Origin: Burhinus oedicnemus
Lineage: Eukaryota; Chordata; Aves; Charadriiformes; Burhinidae
Assembly: GCA_008921705.1 (NCBI GenBank)
Contig: VFFE01007869.1
Location: forward strand, 312,723 to 376,722
Direction: 5' to 3'
Length of the DNA: 64,000 nucleotides
In this document: in pieces, positions 49,464-61,900 of the stretch
How positions within the stretch are numbered: the stretch's first letter is position 1
Layout of the letters: every line of letters starts with the position of its first letter
Made by a program: the position numbers and the translations under genes
The notes under the pieces: generated by a model
Databases searched by the model: none
What the model was told of the DNA's origin: nothing
The model's input: the letters and a program-made list of their open reading frames with translations, nothing else

Positions 49464-50112
49464 AAGCTCAACATGAGCCAGCAATGTGTGCTTGCAGCCG
49501 AGAAAGCCAACCGCACCCTGGGCTGCATCTAAAGAAGCGTGGCCAGCAGAGCGAGGAAGGTGATGATGCCCCTCTACTCCACGCTGGTGAGACCCCACCT
49601 GCAGTGCTGAGTCCAGCTCTGGAGCCCCCAGCATAAGAAGGACATGGACCTATTGGAGCAAATCCAGAGGAGGGCCATGAAGATAACCAGAGGGCTGGAG
49701 CACCTCTGCTATGAAGATAGGCTGAGAAAGTTGGGGTTGTTCAGCCTGGAGAAGAGAAGGCCCTGGGGAGACCTTATAGCAGCTTTCCAGTACCTAAAGG
49801 GGGCCTGCAGGAAAGCTGGAGAGGGACTCTGCCAGGGAGTGTAGCAATAGGACGAGGCGTAATGGTTTTAAACTGGAAGAGGGTAGATTTAGATTAGATA
49901 TTATTACTCTGAGGGTGGTGGGACCCTGGAACAGGCTGCCCAGAGAAGTTGTGGATGTTGCACCCTTGGAGGTGTTCAAGGCCAGGTTGGATGGGGCTTT
50001 GAGCAACCTGGTCTACTGGGAGGGAGTTGGGCAGGGGAGGGGAGTTGGAACAAGATGATCTTTAAGGTCCCTTCCAACTCTAACCATTCTATGATTCTGT
50101 GACTCTATGAAT
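49464..50112 (+). mobile_element. CR1 LINE 3' end, sense to SLC7A14
   Basis: Reads as the C-terminal end of CR1 ORF2 and its short 3' tail: LNMSQQC-like, then [20 protein letters not shown] and [20 protein letters not shown] blocks. It finishes in the diagnostic CCATTCTATGATTCTGTGA type octamer tail. Stop codons at several conserved positions show it is degenerate, and it is strongly 5' truncated. It lies inside the probable SLC7A14 3' UTR. Confidence 0.92.
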
Positions 50113-51684
50113 TCTGCAAGGGCTTCAGGGTGGGAGCGAAGATTTGGCAAAAGGACCCATAAGCTTCGCTCTGGCATGCCCTCCCACTGCCCACCCCTAC
50201 CACACTTCTACAAGCAGAAATCCTGAGCGTGTCCCACAGAAAAGCTGTTTGCAATGTCCGTGCTGCTCACGGGCCAGCTTGGGAAACCTTTCCGGCAGTG
50301 CCAAGCACTTCTCGCAAAGGTCACCTCTCACTCATGCTTGCCTGCTCTCGTCCTCGATGCCTTAGAAGTACCCAAGAGAGATGGCACCTCGCAGGTCTGG
50401 CTTTACATTTTCAGGGAGAAAGATTGATGCTATTTTCCTACCAGCTGTTGTACTATACCATATCCAAGGTAGTCATCTTTGTCCTGCTTCTCCACGGTAT
50501 TTAGGCATCTGCTGAACCACAAACTCATGCCCAAATACCCTGTCGAATTGAAGCCCGTTATTCCTTTTGCAGCCTTAATCTCTTGTTACAGAACAGTTAC
50601 CAGTACTGATGTCTGTCATCATTTCAGCTCTAGTTATGCCGTATAATTTGATGAAGACTTGATCGCTTGTTCTTTGGCAATCGTAGGAACCTCTCCATTG
50701 GATCCATGCATCAAGTGAAGCCCTTCAGCTGGTCTTGTTCCCATTCATCCATCCTCCCTCCCCTTCCCGGGGAAGGGGTGAGGAAGGACGGCTGCGCCAT
50801 GTCCCCAGGACTGCGGGGAAACAGCATTTGATGCCACCATCTGGTGCGGACAGGCTGCTGTCAGCCCTTGGCGTGGTGGTGGGTAGGAGCCGTATCCTCC
50901 TCCTGAGCCCACCACGTCCCACCTAACATGGGAGGGTAAGGAGAAAGCAGGCAAGCCACAGGCTGGGACCTGCCTGGGTCCCCCCATCCTGCTCTGAGCA
51001 GCAGTGCCAGGGGGAAACACGGGTCCCACCTCTGTTTGGGAGCTCAGGTGCTTTCCCTTATAGTAGGCGTTGGGGTCTTCAATGGGCACAAGCAAAAGCT
51101 GCAAAGGCCAAAATGTTCAGGCATGTCCATCACCTCTGGGCACCGCTGGGTTGGTTTTGGATGCTGGGAGGAGGTGCAAGTGCTTGTTTTGCTGTAACCC
51201 CAAAATCCAGCCTTTCCCCCTGGGTGCCCTCAGGGAGGTTCTCACACCCCTGACCCATCAGGAGGACACAGGTGGCACGGTACCACCCCACTCCCACCAC
51301 CGGTGAGAGGCACCCAGCGCCCCACGCCTGACCGTCCTCCACAGGGCTAGCACCCAAGGAGCCCAATGCCTGATACGGACGGAGCATAAATACCTCAGAC
51401 CTTCCAGACCGACTCTATAAGATCTCAGTCCCTCCACAAATTCACTCCGCACGGTTACGACCACTCGGTATGAGGCCCAGCACACCGGCATCCTCCACAC
51501 GGCAGAGAAATCACGCCCCGAACGACATGGGATGTTGTAAATCCAGCTTGTAAATGATCTTCACTTTGTTTTGTTTGGTCTTTCTGATGTATATCTTGCT
51601 TTTTTTGCAGATGGTACTTTCTGGTGTAACAATTCTCTGCAGTTCTGGTATGAAATTGGTGTATTTGTTAAAAAAAGTTTGTTC

Positions 51685-51707
51685 TTTTTTTTTTTTTTTT
51701 TTTTTTT
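51685..51707. repeat. T23 homopolymer
   Basis: Twenty-three thymines in the AT-rich distal part of the probable SLC7A14 3' UTR. In RNA this would be a long U-tract. Confidence 0.9.
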
Positions 51708-51907
51708 GTGGTTTCCAAAAGCCCATTGGTGCATTGTACAATGGGATCTTGTAGTGTGTCATGAGAAAGAAAAAAAATATGCAGCTATGTTATGGAGTGA
51801 TTTTTATTTTCAAATGATTGTGTTGTTGACAACTATACATATAATATATATATATTACCAAGATACTACGAAAAAAAATTCTAAATTTACCAAAATCTGT
51901 ATATTTT

Positions 51908-51913
51908 AATAAA
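51908..51913 (+). terminator. SLC7A14: Likely distal SLC7A14 poly(A) signal AATAAA
   Basis: AATAAA is followed 15-25 bases later by a T/GT-rich stretch (TTTACTGTGTGCC), the usual cleavage-site layout. Further AATAAA-like strings occur at about 52,056 and 52,262 and could extend the transcript to about 52.3 kb. Confidence 0.5.
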
Positions 51914-52255
51914 TGCATAAAGCTTTACTGTGTGCCTTTACATTTAAAAATCAAACAGGAACTAATGGATTTTTAAAGAAAGCCAGAGACAAATGTGTCT
52001 TAGTATCAGTTTCCATAGTAATGTAAATCTTTTAAATGAAAAACTAAACCAAAAAATAAAAATAAAAAAATTTCCCATATAAATTCTGCTAAGCCAATCA
52101 GTAGCTGAAGGTCTGATATTTTTTCAGTGCTAATTGAAGCTAGAGATGAACAAATCTTGCCTTAAGTGCATCAACGTTTCCTTTGTAGAAGATCCATTTC
52201 AATGGGCTGACTTTGGTATTTACTTGCACTGCTGTGAAAAAAAATGGTTACCAGT

Positions 52256-52295
52256 TTACACAATAAAAAATAAATAAAAAAAAAAAAAAGAAAAA
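52256..52295. repeat. A-rich low-complexity tract
   Basis: A mixture of AATAAA and A-tracts (longest A13). It could be a last poly(A) signal region of SLC7A14 or a simple repeat. Confidence 0.7.
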
Positions 52296-53459
52296 ACCTA
52301 AAGCCAATGACCACAGGTTGACTATCGCAGTGCGAAGCCCTGGGGAGCACTGACATCTTCCCATCTGCTCACGGCGCTGCCAGCACCCCCCTTTCCCCGG
52401 GGTAACTGGGGTGTCACGGCACCGTCACCCCCCCTGCACAGGCACTGGGGCCATGGGGAGGCAGGCATCACTCGGGTAGCCACGACTCCTTCTCCTCTTT
52501 GGGGTGCTCAGGGCCACCAGTGTCTCCTCCCTCCTGTTATTGTTATTATTTGGGGAACGGGGAGGCTGCCAGGCACGCTCCCCACAATGGGGAGCTATAA
52601 ATGGTCCTGGTGGGGCCAGGGAGGGCTCCACTGAGGCATTGGGGACCACCACCTCCATGTTGGGGTGACCACCAGAGCTCACACCCAGCCCTCCACAGCT
52701 GATATTAGGCATGGCGTGGAGCAGTTTTTCATTTAAGGAGTATCATATTTGACTATTTTGAGGCTTTGGGTCAGCAAACGAGCACCAAAAGCCCTCAAAA
52801 GCCAACAGTGCTGCGGCCAACCCAGCCTGGGAGAACCCTGCAGGGGAGCGGGGTATTTTGAGGGGGCACAAAGCAGGTATTTCAGCTTTGATCCTTTAAA
52901 AACTAGAAAAGTTTAATGTTCTTTTTGCTTCCTCTAAACACTTCCCCTCTGCGGTGCCAGCACTAATATCCTGTCCCATTCTTGGCCCCGTCTCCTCACG
53001 CCCCACGGTTGCAGATGTCCGTTTTCCCCGCGGCTGCTCCAGAGTTGTTTTGCTTTGTTCAGATTTTTCTTCTCTTCCCTGAAATAAAGCGTCTTCCTTC
53101 CTCCGAGCAGCTTGCCCAGAACCTTTTAAGGGTTGGATTTGGGATCGGCTGCTGGTAACCTGTGACCGTGGGCAGGGTGAGCAGAACCCCAACACCAGCT
53201 CCTGCCGAGGGTCCCCAGCCCCACGTGCCTGAAAATATCACATTGCAGCCCAAGGGTGTGGGCAGCAAAAAACCCATAAGCGCTGCCTGGCAGTGCTCAT
53301 TCCTCCTTGGATCACCCACCACTGCCCAGACCCTTCCAGCAACGCCAACACTTTGCCAACCCCCACTCCACCAAGCATCTCAGACAGGTTTTCCCGTGCT
53401 TTTCCCTCCCGGTTTGCTCCAGGGCCATTTGCAGGGCAGCGTTCCAGCAGCTTTCTGTT

Positions 53460-53770
53460 CTGATGTCTCCCACGTCGCCGTCGGCCCCGGGGTTAACCGG
53501 CAGAAGCGCCGCTCGGCTAAAGCCAGGGGCAGCGGGGCACAATCCACAATCCCCGGGCAGCCTGCACAAGCTGGCACGTCTGTGCGCCGCCCCTTCGCCC
53601 GTGGCACCCGCGCATCAATGGCAGCGCTTGTAGCGTCTCTCCAGCGCGTACAACAACTGCCTGTGCCCTGCCCGTGATGTAATGGGCACAAGTGTCCTGC
53701 CGCCGGCCCCGCGCCGCTTGCCCGCCTCGGGTACATTGTATGGGATGGCAGCGAGGCAAAGCCTGCACAA
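53460..53770. promoter_or_regulatory. CpG island between convergent 3' ends
   Basis: I count about 31 CpG dinucleotides in 300 bases, island-level density, in DNA flanked by two gene 3' ends. It might drive a non-coding transcript or mark an enhancer or a methylation-free orphan island. No start site or open frame with a known product was seen. Confidence 0.45.
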
Positions 53771-54771
53771 CAGAGACGCGTTCAGGACTGCTCCGTCTTA
53801 AAGGCAGACGCTGGGGTTGTGTGTCGGAGCTGGAGGGTGATGCACAGCCAGCCCGGGATATGACCAGCCCTTCCTAGAGCCTCCTTAGTCACTCCTTTTA
53901 AATGCTCCCACCTTGGCTTCCCACATGGAGGAGGCAAAGTGTGGGAGCTGCAGCATCCTTGCCCATGGCTGTGTCGCCCAGTTTGGATTCTCCAGCTGAA
54001 GTAGACCAAGATGAAAGGACAGTCCCTAATCCACCAAGGCTTGACTAGCAGCCTTGCTTTCAAATTCTTCTGCATCACCCAAACAATTTGGTTGGTCCTC
54101 TCCTCTGCTTGCTCAATCCCTTCTCCTCCCACAGGCAACACCTGGGCTCTCCCCCTTGTCCACGCCTGAACAGCGGCTATTCCCCTTTTCCTGCTCCCGA
54201 AGCCCGGCTTACACAAATTGTTTGAACTGAGTTAACATCTCCGGGAACAGATGGGATTTTGTATCAACGTAATTAAATTGCCTCTGGTAAGGACAGAGTT
54301 AGATCTTGATCTTACACGGTTTTAATCAAAGAGAGCGATGACCCCAGATCAGAGTCTTATTTCAGTTGAAAGCACTTCCAGCAACGTGACTTCTGAACTT
54401 CAGCACGCCCCAGCAGTGCTGGGGGTGCGTCTCCACCGCCTCAGTGGGTTTCTAAGTCTCCCCGATGCGAAGAGTACCACGAGTTGGTACCACTGGTGCA
54501 GGCTGCTATCGGGAACATCGAAAGAACGAATGGATATGACAACAGTCAGTACCATGCAGGAAGATTACACATGTTTTAAAAATTCCCAAAAAAACACAAA
54601 AGGCCCGCTTAATTCCACAGCAGAGCAGAATCTCACATCCTGAACTGCTATTAAAACAAAAATAAATCTTCAAAATCATTGGGAAATCCCTGTCATGGAA
54701 AAGCTAGCTATGGAAACACACAGGAAGGAAGGTAGGAAAAAAAGAAGCTGGTGGTTGCAGGTACTCTGTTA

Positions 54772-54777
54772 TTTATT
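54772..54777 (-). terminator. CLDN11: Candidate CLDN11 poly(A) signal AATAAA (distal)
   Basis: TTTATT on the plus strand, AATAAA in the sense of CLDN11, preceded by a U-rich/ACTGTAC segment. It would place cleavage near 54,755. Confidence 0.45.
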
Positions 54778-55355
54778 GTACAGTATTTCACTGAAAGTAC
54801 AAAGGCATCATCAGTATTCACCAGAATTGTATTGTAACGGGTACATTATATTGCGTGTTAAAATGTGCTACTTGAGTGATGCAAGACAGAACACAAATTC
54901 AGAGGAAGAAAGCAAGGAGTTTAAAAAAATGTAAAAATACATTTTTAGTAACTGATCTGTACAAAGGAAAAAAAAGAAACCAAACAAGAGTGCGGGGATT
55001 AGAGCCCCCAAAGTCATTTAAAACTATATAAAAAGGCACTGTTATCTACCCTGTGATTAGGACCTTTGGGTTCCGTTTCCTTCATACTGATGACTGTGGG
55101 GGTGGGGGAAATACTGTTACTAAAATGATCAAACTCATACAAAAGTATTTACAGAGAAAGGCAGAAAAAATTCCCCTACTCTTGTTCCAAAAGAGAAACC
55201 TTTGCCCGGTTGGAGAGTACAGCCTTCCTCCCGACCCCCTCACCCAAAGCGTGCCAGAGCAGTGACCTTGAACGGGGGAAAGCAAGTAGTGACGTGGTGG
55301 GAGAAGCTGCCAGAGTCCTTCTAACAACGGCAAAGTGTCTCCCTCTCATTTCTGT

Positions 55356-55361
55356 TTTATT
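55356..55361 (-). terminator. CLDN11: Candidate CLDN11 poly(A) signal AATAAA (proximal)
   Basis: Second AATAAA on the minus strand, about 350 bases after the stop codon. Confidence 0.35.
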
Positions 55362-55706
55362 GCTTTAAACTCTCCTATAAGCAGGGGAGCCAGAAAATAA
55401 AATAAAAACCCTAAAACCCACACGACAGCCCCAACCCATCTGAGTCATCCTGGCTGCAAGAAGATGGGGCAGGTGGTCAGGACAAATTGGGGAGGACCAA
55501 GAGGTAGGGCTGGCTGGAGCTTTCTTTCTAGGAAAGGGGGGAAGAGGTGGGGAGAATAACGCTTCAAACTACCAGACATTTGTGCTGCTTTTCTAAATCT
55601 TCCCCTGGGAGCCTGACAGCGGCGTGTGTCAGTAGAAGCAAACCCAGGGCACACAAACCCACCAGCCAAAGCATCCGACGGCAGCCGTGGGACGTCCCCA
55701 GGACGC

Positions 55707-55939
55707 TTACACGTGAGCGCTCTTCGCGTGGGTAGGGGAGCTGGATCCCGAGGCGTAGTAGAAACGGTTTTCACCAAACGTCTGGGCATCTCCCGAGCAG
55801 CAGACGATGACGCAGCCGCCGAAGAGGCAGAGGGCAGAGCCGATCCAGCCCGTGTACAGGGAGTAGCCGAAGCTCATAATGGTGGTCTCACGGTGGGCGC
55901 ACACGGGAAACCAGATCGTTGCAACGACGCCACACATGG
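55707..55939 (-). CDS. CLDN11: CLDN11 exon 3 coding part (TM3 end, ECL2, TM4, tail)
   Basis: Acceptor CTCTCCCCAG at 55,941-55,940, then two bases that complete an alanine codon with the last base of exon 2. It continues MCGVVATIWFPVCAHRETT, the second extracellular loop SFGYSLYTGWIGS, TM4 ALCLFGGCVIVCC, a tail and TAA (55,709-55,707). 233 bases, 76 whole codons plus stop. Confidence 0.97.
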
Positions 55940-58900
55940 CTGGGGAGAGAGGGAAAGGAAAGGTAACTCCGGCATGTAATCCCACCACGGGGACAGAGAG
56001 CATGCCAAAGGGGAGGGAAGGCTCTGCGGGACAGGGGACAGAGAGGGAACCCATCCCTCCTCCCTTGCAGTCCCACGGTGGAACCCAGGACCATCAGCAT
56101 CAGGCCTTGGTCCAAGGGATCTCCGAGCAGGAGGCAGCGTGGGAGCCTCGTGGGGAGAGAGATCAAGAGAGAACGGCCATCTCTCTCAGCCACCCACAAA
56201 CAAAAAGAAAAAACAACTGCTGCTTGACACAAACCGATGTATTTATTACAAGGGAAACAGATTTGTTCCCCAGAAATATCTTTAAGGGGGAAGAATGAAG
56301 GTCATCCCTGAGACTGATGCTCTGGAGAGCTGCAGAATTAGGAGCAGATTAGATACAAAGCAAGACCACAAAAGCCGTACGCATCGGTGAGACGGTAAAA
56401 TCGGTGGCCCAAAGTCAGCTGGTTTAAATCGTTATTTCCGCATGAACTCGTGTGCTACGGCCTCAGCCCACGTCAATCGGCATCACTGCAGTTGCTCTGC
56501 TGTGCGGTCACACGAACGTTAACGAAATACCCCAGCACTCAGCAAGACAGAGCGGGGTTTATAAAATACAAGCAGAAAATGAGCAGGGACAAAATAAGCA
56601 GCAGTACAGTATTATTGGTTTGGGGTTTTTTTTTAATGGAGAAGGAAACGTCTCACAACTCTGGAAAGCAGATTCCACTTCCCTGTGGAAAATTTCTCTA
56701 CATCAAGTGATGGCGACAAACCCAGCAAGGCTCTCCAGCAACCTATTGAATTGAATTGAACAGAAACGGGACCTCATCTGAAGGGAAAACAGTTATTTTA
56801 CCTCAAAAAATGACTGAGGACTTCAAAGTTTGCTTGAAATTCCTTTTTTTTTTTTTTTTTTTTTTTCCCCCCACAGCGGGAAGGCTGCCGCCGTGGTGCT
56901 GTGGGGACGGCTAGGCAGGTGACACGTGAAGTAGCCACCCTCGGGACAGTAAAGCGGGTTCAAACGCAGCGCCGCGCAGGCAGCCAGGCTGGAGCCCAGG
57001 ACGTTCTCAGCGAGCAGCACACAGGCAGGGTTCGCTCCGAGCGGGGAGAAAACACGTGCCCTGCGTTCCCCTCGTGCTACGCAACGTCACGCTCGCTACC
57101 CTCACCGAGGGTCCTACCTCCGTCCTGCGAAGTCCCCCCACGCACCGAGGGCAATGGGAGCCGATGGTGTTAATCGCCTCGCAGGAGCGGGTCCTAAAAC
57201 AATACTCCTTCATGGCCTGCACATCTGAGAAGAATTAATCTGTCAATATTTACTTGCCTCCGGGACAAGCTGTGCAGGAGTCCATCCTTGTGGCTATCAG
57301 AGAACCAGAGCAAAACAATAACAGGACCGTGGCAGCGTTACAGATTTCCACCGACCGCGTTAAAAGGTATCTGGAGGCAGTGTCAAAAAGTTAAGGTTGC
57401 AAGAGGAAAAAAAAAAAGGGGGTGAGATTAAAAATAAAATTGTTTAGTTAAAGAGGAGAACAAACCGTAGCTCCTGGCCGGTACAGCAGAAAACCTATCC
57501 CCAATAGCTGCAGTTATTGTGAGAGAAAATATTTTCTTATGGAAAAGAGAAGAACATTTGAAGGATGCTAATAAAGCCAGTAATAATTTTGGGCCTCCTC
57601 AAAGCGAGGACCCTGTGGCTTTGGAGGAAATTTTTGGGGAAGGCAGGGAGGGGAGAACAGCATTTCTCCCGCGCGGGGATCGGGCCTGCAAACAGCTCGT
57701 GAGCTTTAAAACAAAAATGTATCAGTTGGGAATACGCAAAGCATTCTAATGGGCTCCGCAACAAAAAGCTTCTTTGTTGTCCGAAAAGACACAATCATCT
57801 TTTCTTTTTCTGTCAGCAGTAAATATATAGATATATTTATGTCCATAGACTATAAGAGCCTTATCTATCCAGACCCTCCCCCACAACTCAGGACCGAAAA
57901 AAACACTCGCGCCGGGGCGAGAAGAGCTCTCAGGGCCACTAACACAATAGCATCCCTTGTGCCTGTGGCTGAACTACATGTAAAACCACCTTATTTTAAT
58001 GCTGACGATACCAGAAAGCTGTGAAACACAAGCCGAGGACTCTGCCTGGGTTAGTTTGACCTCTCTGTCTTCGGAGGCTACCAGCTGTCGTCAGTCACCA
58101 GCGACCCCGTTGCTCAGCAAGAGGAACGCCCTGAAACAGGACTGGATTTCATCGCTCTGCATAGGTTAGATTGGGCTGTAAATCCTCTGAGAAGATGCGA
58201 AAAGGGCGGTCTGCGATTGCCATGTGTCTTGGCGAACTCAAATTTTGGTCTGGCTATAGCACAGAGAAAGGTTGAAGAAAAGCTGATTCGCCAAGAAACC
58301 CAAAGGGATCGGAAAAGGCATTTTAGGGCAAGTTTCAAGTACTGAAATAGCTGCCTACAAGGACAAACTCTTTGAATAGGAATTATTACCCCTTTTCTTT
58401 TGTGCTGATGCCGAGAGACTCTTTGCCTCTCCCTAAATATGAAAGTCTTCAGACAGTAGAGCTGCTGCAGTCAATATAGTCTAGCAGAAAAGTAAAAGAA
58501 AGCCTGTAAACAGAAGGAATATTTTCCATTAGGCCAACTACGTTAGCTGGAAAAACAGGCACGCTTTGGGGCACGCACATGCTGGAAAGTTTGCCTGCTT
58601 TTTGCAGCCGGAGTGGGCAATCCTGTAAAAGCCACTGCCTCGAACCTGCAGAAATCACCTCGGTACTACATGGTGTGGTTGTTCTTGCTCCGTTGGATGG
58701 CTGTGAATCCACAGGGACACATCCCGGGCTCCCAGCATTTCTAAGTTCTTTTTGACTACGGACCTGCAGCGGCTCAAACCTTTGAGTTAAAACTCTTAAT
58801 ATTCTACATTACAGGCATGTTTTAATCAGATGGAAGTACACATAGACAAGAAGCACAGAAGGTGCCCGGGGAGGTGGGGGAGATAGAGCAGGATTACACT

Positions 58901-61900
58901 AACTCAAGGGACAGTGAGTCCCTGCCAAACTCCTTAACAGTAACTTAAAGGCTTTCTGCAAAATAAAGAATACTCCTCTTTCACAGCTAAATTTAATCAT
59001 TCTGAGTTGCTGACTCAAAGTCACACGGATTTCTCTTTCAAAGCATTTGGTTGAAATAATAGATGTCCATGATTCTTTTTTTTTTCTGTGTTCAAGGCAA
59101 TCTTTTTATCTTGATATCTGTGGTTTTACAAGTAAATCTCATGCAGTGTCCAGAAAAAAATATTAATATCCTTTATTTAGGATACAATAGCTAATACGGT
59201 CATTTTGCAGTAGCAATTGCCAATAACTAATGTATTTTTCATCTGTGTTTTCCACTGTCTAGTGTCCCTCACCTCCATTAGGAAAATGCCCGCTTGGTTA
59301 TCAGCACGGGGTCCCCCGAATTAGTATCAACGACACAGGATGGGCCAGGGTTTTTCCATCAACACTTGCGTATGAAATATTTTCATACCGGCTCAGAGCA
59401 AACCTCCGCTGACGGTTGTTTTCGGCAATAAATCAATTCTCTCGGACAGATAGGATCAAGCAAAGACATAAATACATCAGCAGGCAGGATAGGAGGGTGT
59501 GCACACAGGTTGCACTCTGCAGCCTGCTATTCTCAGCGGACAAAAAAATCAATGGAATATCTGAGCCCATTGTTTTCCTGGCAAGTTTTCAACTTTTTTT
59601 TTTTTTTTTGGGGGGTGGGGTGGGGTTAGTTTGGGTTTTTTGCTTTTTTTCCCCTCACACTGTTTCAACCCCTGTTTTCCTTTTTAATAAATCCCGGTGA
59701 CAAACTGCCATCCCTTCCCCGAGCGACAAGTGAAGTTTGCCGTGGGGCCAGCTCCCCATCTCACATCTCAACTACCTCTTTCTGCTATGCTGGCGAGCGT
59801 TCGGGGGCTTGTTTTCTTTTAACCAGAGCTCTGGGAGTTGGTCTCCACTTAGAGGAAAAGGCTGGAACCCACGCGGTTGGGGAAAAACCACAAACGAGAG
59901 TTCAGTGGCCAGAGGCTAAATAAGAACAGTCCAGGGCATATTACTTCTAGAATATAATTAATTTTACTGCAGTATTGTGATTTTTCAAGGCCTGATTCAT
60001 GCTTATTAAATGCTCTGGAATGGTAACACCTCATTTTGCAAATAACAGATCATTAATCAGCTTAAATAATGTCAAAGTCCCCAGCTCTGTACACTATTCT
60101 TCTTCCAAAGGGACTGTCTTGCTAAGCAGCCCAGAAGAATTTGGGGTTTGTGAAAATAAATATGGGTTAATTTGTTGTTTGGGGTTTTTTTTAAAAAAAC
60201 CCAAAACTTAAGAGCAAAAGAAGCTTATTTATTCTTCATTTGTGATCTGACAAAAAGAGCATTATTGTAATTGTAACTAAAACATTGTGACCGGGCTGCT
60301 GTTCCCAGCCCAGATCATGCAGGACATCAGCGACATGAGCAAACCACTTCACCTGCAGACGCTTCGAAACTCACGGGGGTAAAAACCAGTAAGAAGTCCA
60401 AATCCGACCCAAAGAGTGTTCACCTGCCAATGTCTATGTAAATACATGTTTTCTTTCCTCACAGGATTTACTTAGTGGGAAAACCATGTTCTGAGGCAGA
60501 GAGGAGCTTGGTTTATGGAGCACCGCAACTCCTCTCCTCCATCCTCTTACATCTATTCTCCTCCCTGGTGTCACACCGCAGCAAGACCAGGATGGGACAG
60601 TGGCACACTAGACCCCAAACCCCTGGTGCAACACTGGAAGAGACGGGATTTCACTTATTCTAATATTGCCACTGTAATTTGTTTGCTGCGTGTTCTGGTC
60701 CTGTAATCCTGCTGCCCTTTGGCGAAGCAGATTTAGGGGCAATACTCCGGCCTCCACGAGTGCAGCCATGCAAACGGGGCTGATCTACCCTTCTCCTTGA
60801 CTGGAACCAAAAACTTGCGTTTGTTTGTGATGAAGCGCAGCTCTGCTGGGCCTCCCCCGTCCTGGGCAGGGGAAATCCGGCACTAAAATTTCTTTCGCAG
60901 GCAGGAAAAAACCCACTTTTTCTTTCACTTTGCCAAGCCCAAATACATGACTTAAGGTTTTGGGACAGGGATGAAGGCCACATTACAACAGCTGTTTAAC
61001 ATGGCTGTTCATGATTGGGATGTCCTAAACAGGCCCTATAAAGCTTATTTTAGGATTTCCAGCTGTGGCAACATGCCCTTAAACCCCACAGACGCTAAAA
61101 GGGCCCCTTGGTCTCAGTCCCTTAGATTTGGGACGTACTGACTCGTACTATCTGCTTCGCACCAAGGCACCGGAGGAGGGACCGCTTGCAAGGAAGGAGC
61201 GTCCAGAGGACAGCCCCTCCGAGCGTGCAGCTATATCCAGTGCCCACTTGAAAAAAAAAATAAGGAGGAGAAGAAGAAGACGGGCATGATGTCAGCGCGG
61301 GCTGCCAGCGACCAGCAGAGCCACACAAAGAGGCCACTTTCCCTCACCCCTCCTCCTCTGCCACACAGACGGGTAAAAACAAGGCACCGCAGCCTGTTGC
61401 TGAGATGACGAGGCTTCAAGAACATGCAGGTGTTGCGCTGGGGACAATGAGCTCCACAGTCTGCGCTGCTCAAAACAATCTCCTCCGCAGGCACAGAGGA
61501 CGGGAAGAAATTCCCAGCGGAACTTTGTGGCCAAGGGCAAGGCTGGGCAGAGGGGGTTAGGAGGCACAGGGGACACACCACTCCTCTTCCCAGGTCCATG
61601 CCACCTCCGTGCTGCCTCTCCTGCTGTCCCCACATCACCAGCACCCCCTCGGCTGCAGGGTTCCCTCTCACACACCTCAGCTTACTTTGACCTGGCTGCA
61701 TCTGCAATGCTCAGGGAAATTCCAAGGCTATCCATTCCCCGTAAGCAGCTTGGGAGTTTTGACCCTTTTCCAAAAATAGCATCACTTCCACATCAAACCA
61801 GGAAAACCAGCTGCCTGTGTACAACTGCTGTCGCCCTCCCACAGACACAGGTATCGGCCATGCCCAAGGACTCCACAAGGCAATGCACAGTAGGGTTTTG

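Larger units (their letters stand above)
47485..51930 (+). other. SLC7A14: Probable SLC7A14 3' UTR
   Basis: There is no further coding potential after the TAG. The stretch contains a sense-oriented CR1 copy and ends in an AT-rich segment (51.54-51.93 kb) with an AATAAA signal. An earlier AATAAA at 48,964-48,969 would give a short 1.5 kb UTR; the distal one gives about 4.4 kb. Brain-expressed transporters often have long UTRs, which favours distal use. The extent is inferred from signals only. Confidence 0.5.
51931..54754. other. Intergenic space between convergent SLC7A14 and CLDN11
   Basis: An AT-rich part runs to about 52.3 kb, then the sequence is GC-rich to about 54.2 kb. No exon is recognised. 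An open frame of 171 codons at 53,162-53,677 coincides with the CpG-rich block and is open in the antisense direction too, so it is not called a gene. Confidence 0.7.
54755..55706 (-). other. CLDN11: Probable CLDN11 3' UTR
   Basis: About 950 bases after the CLDN11 stop on the minus strand, without coding potential. The distal end is set by the AATAAA at 54,772-54,777; a proximal AATAAA at 55,356-55,361 would give about 350 bases. Only signal positions support this. Confidence 0.5.

Noticed and set aside
53162..53677. 171-codon plus-strand frame in the intergenic CpG-rich block
   Set aside because: Proline/alanine-rich composition explained by GC content, antisense frames are equally open, and no known family. 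Kept only as a CpG island.
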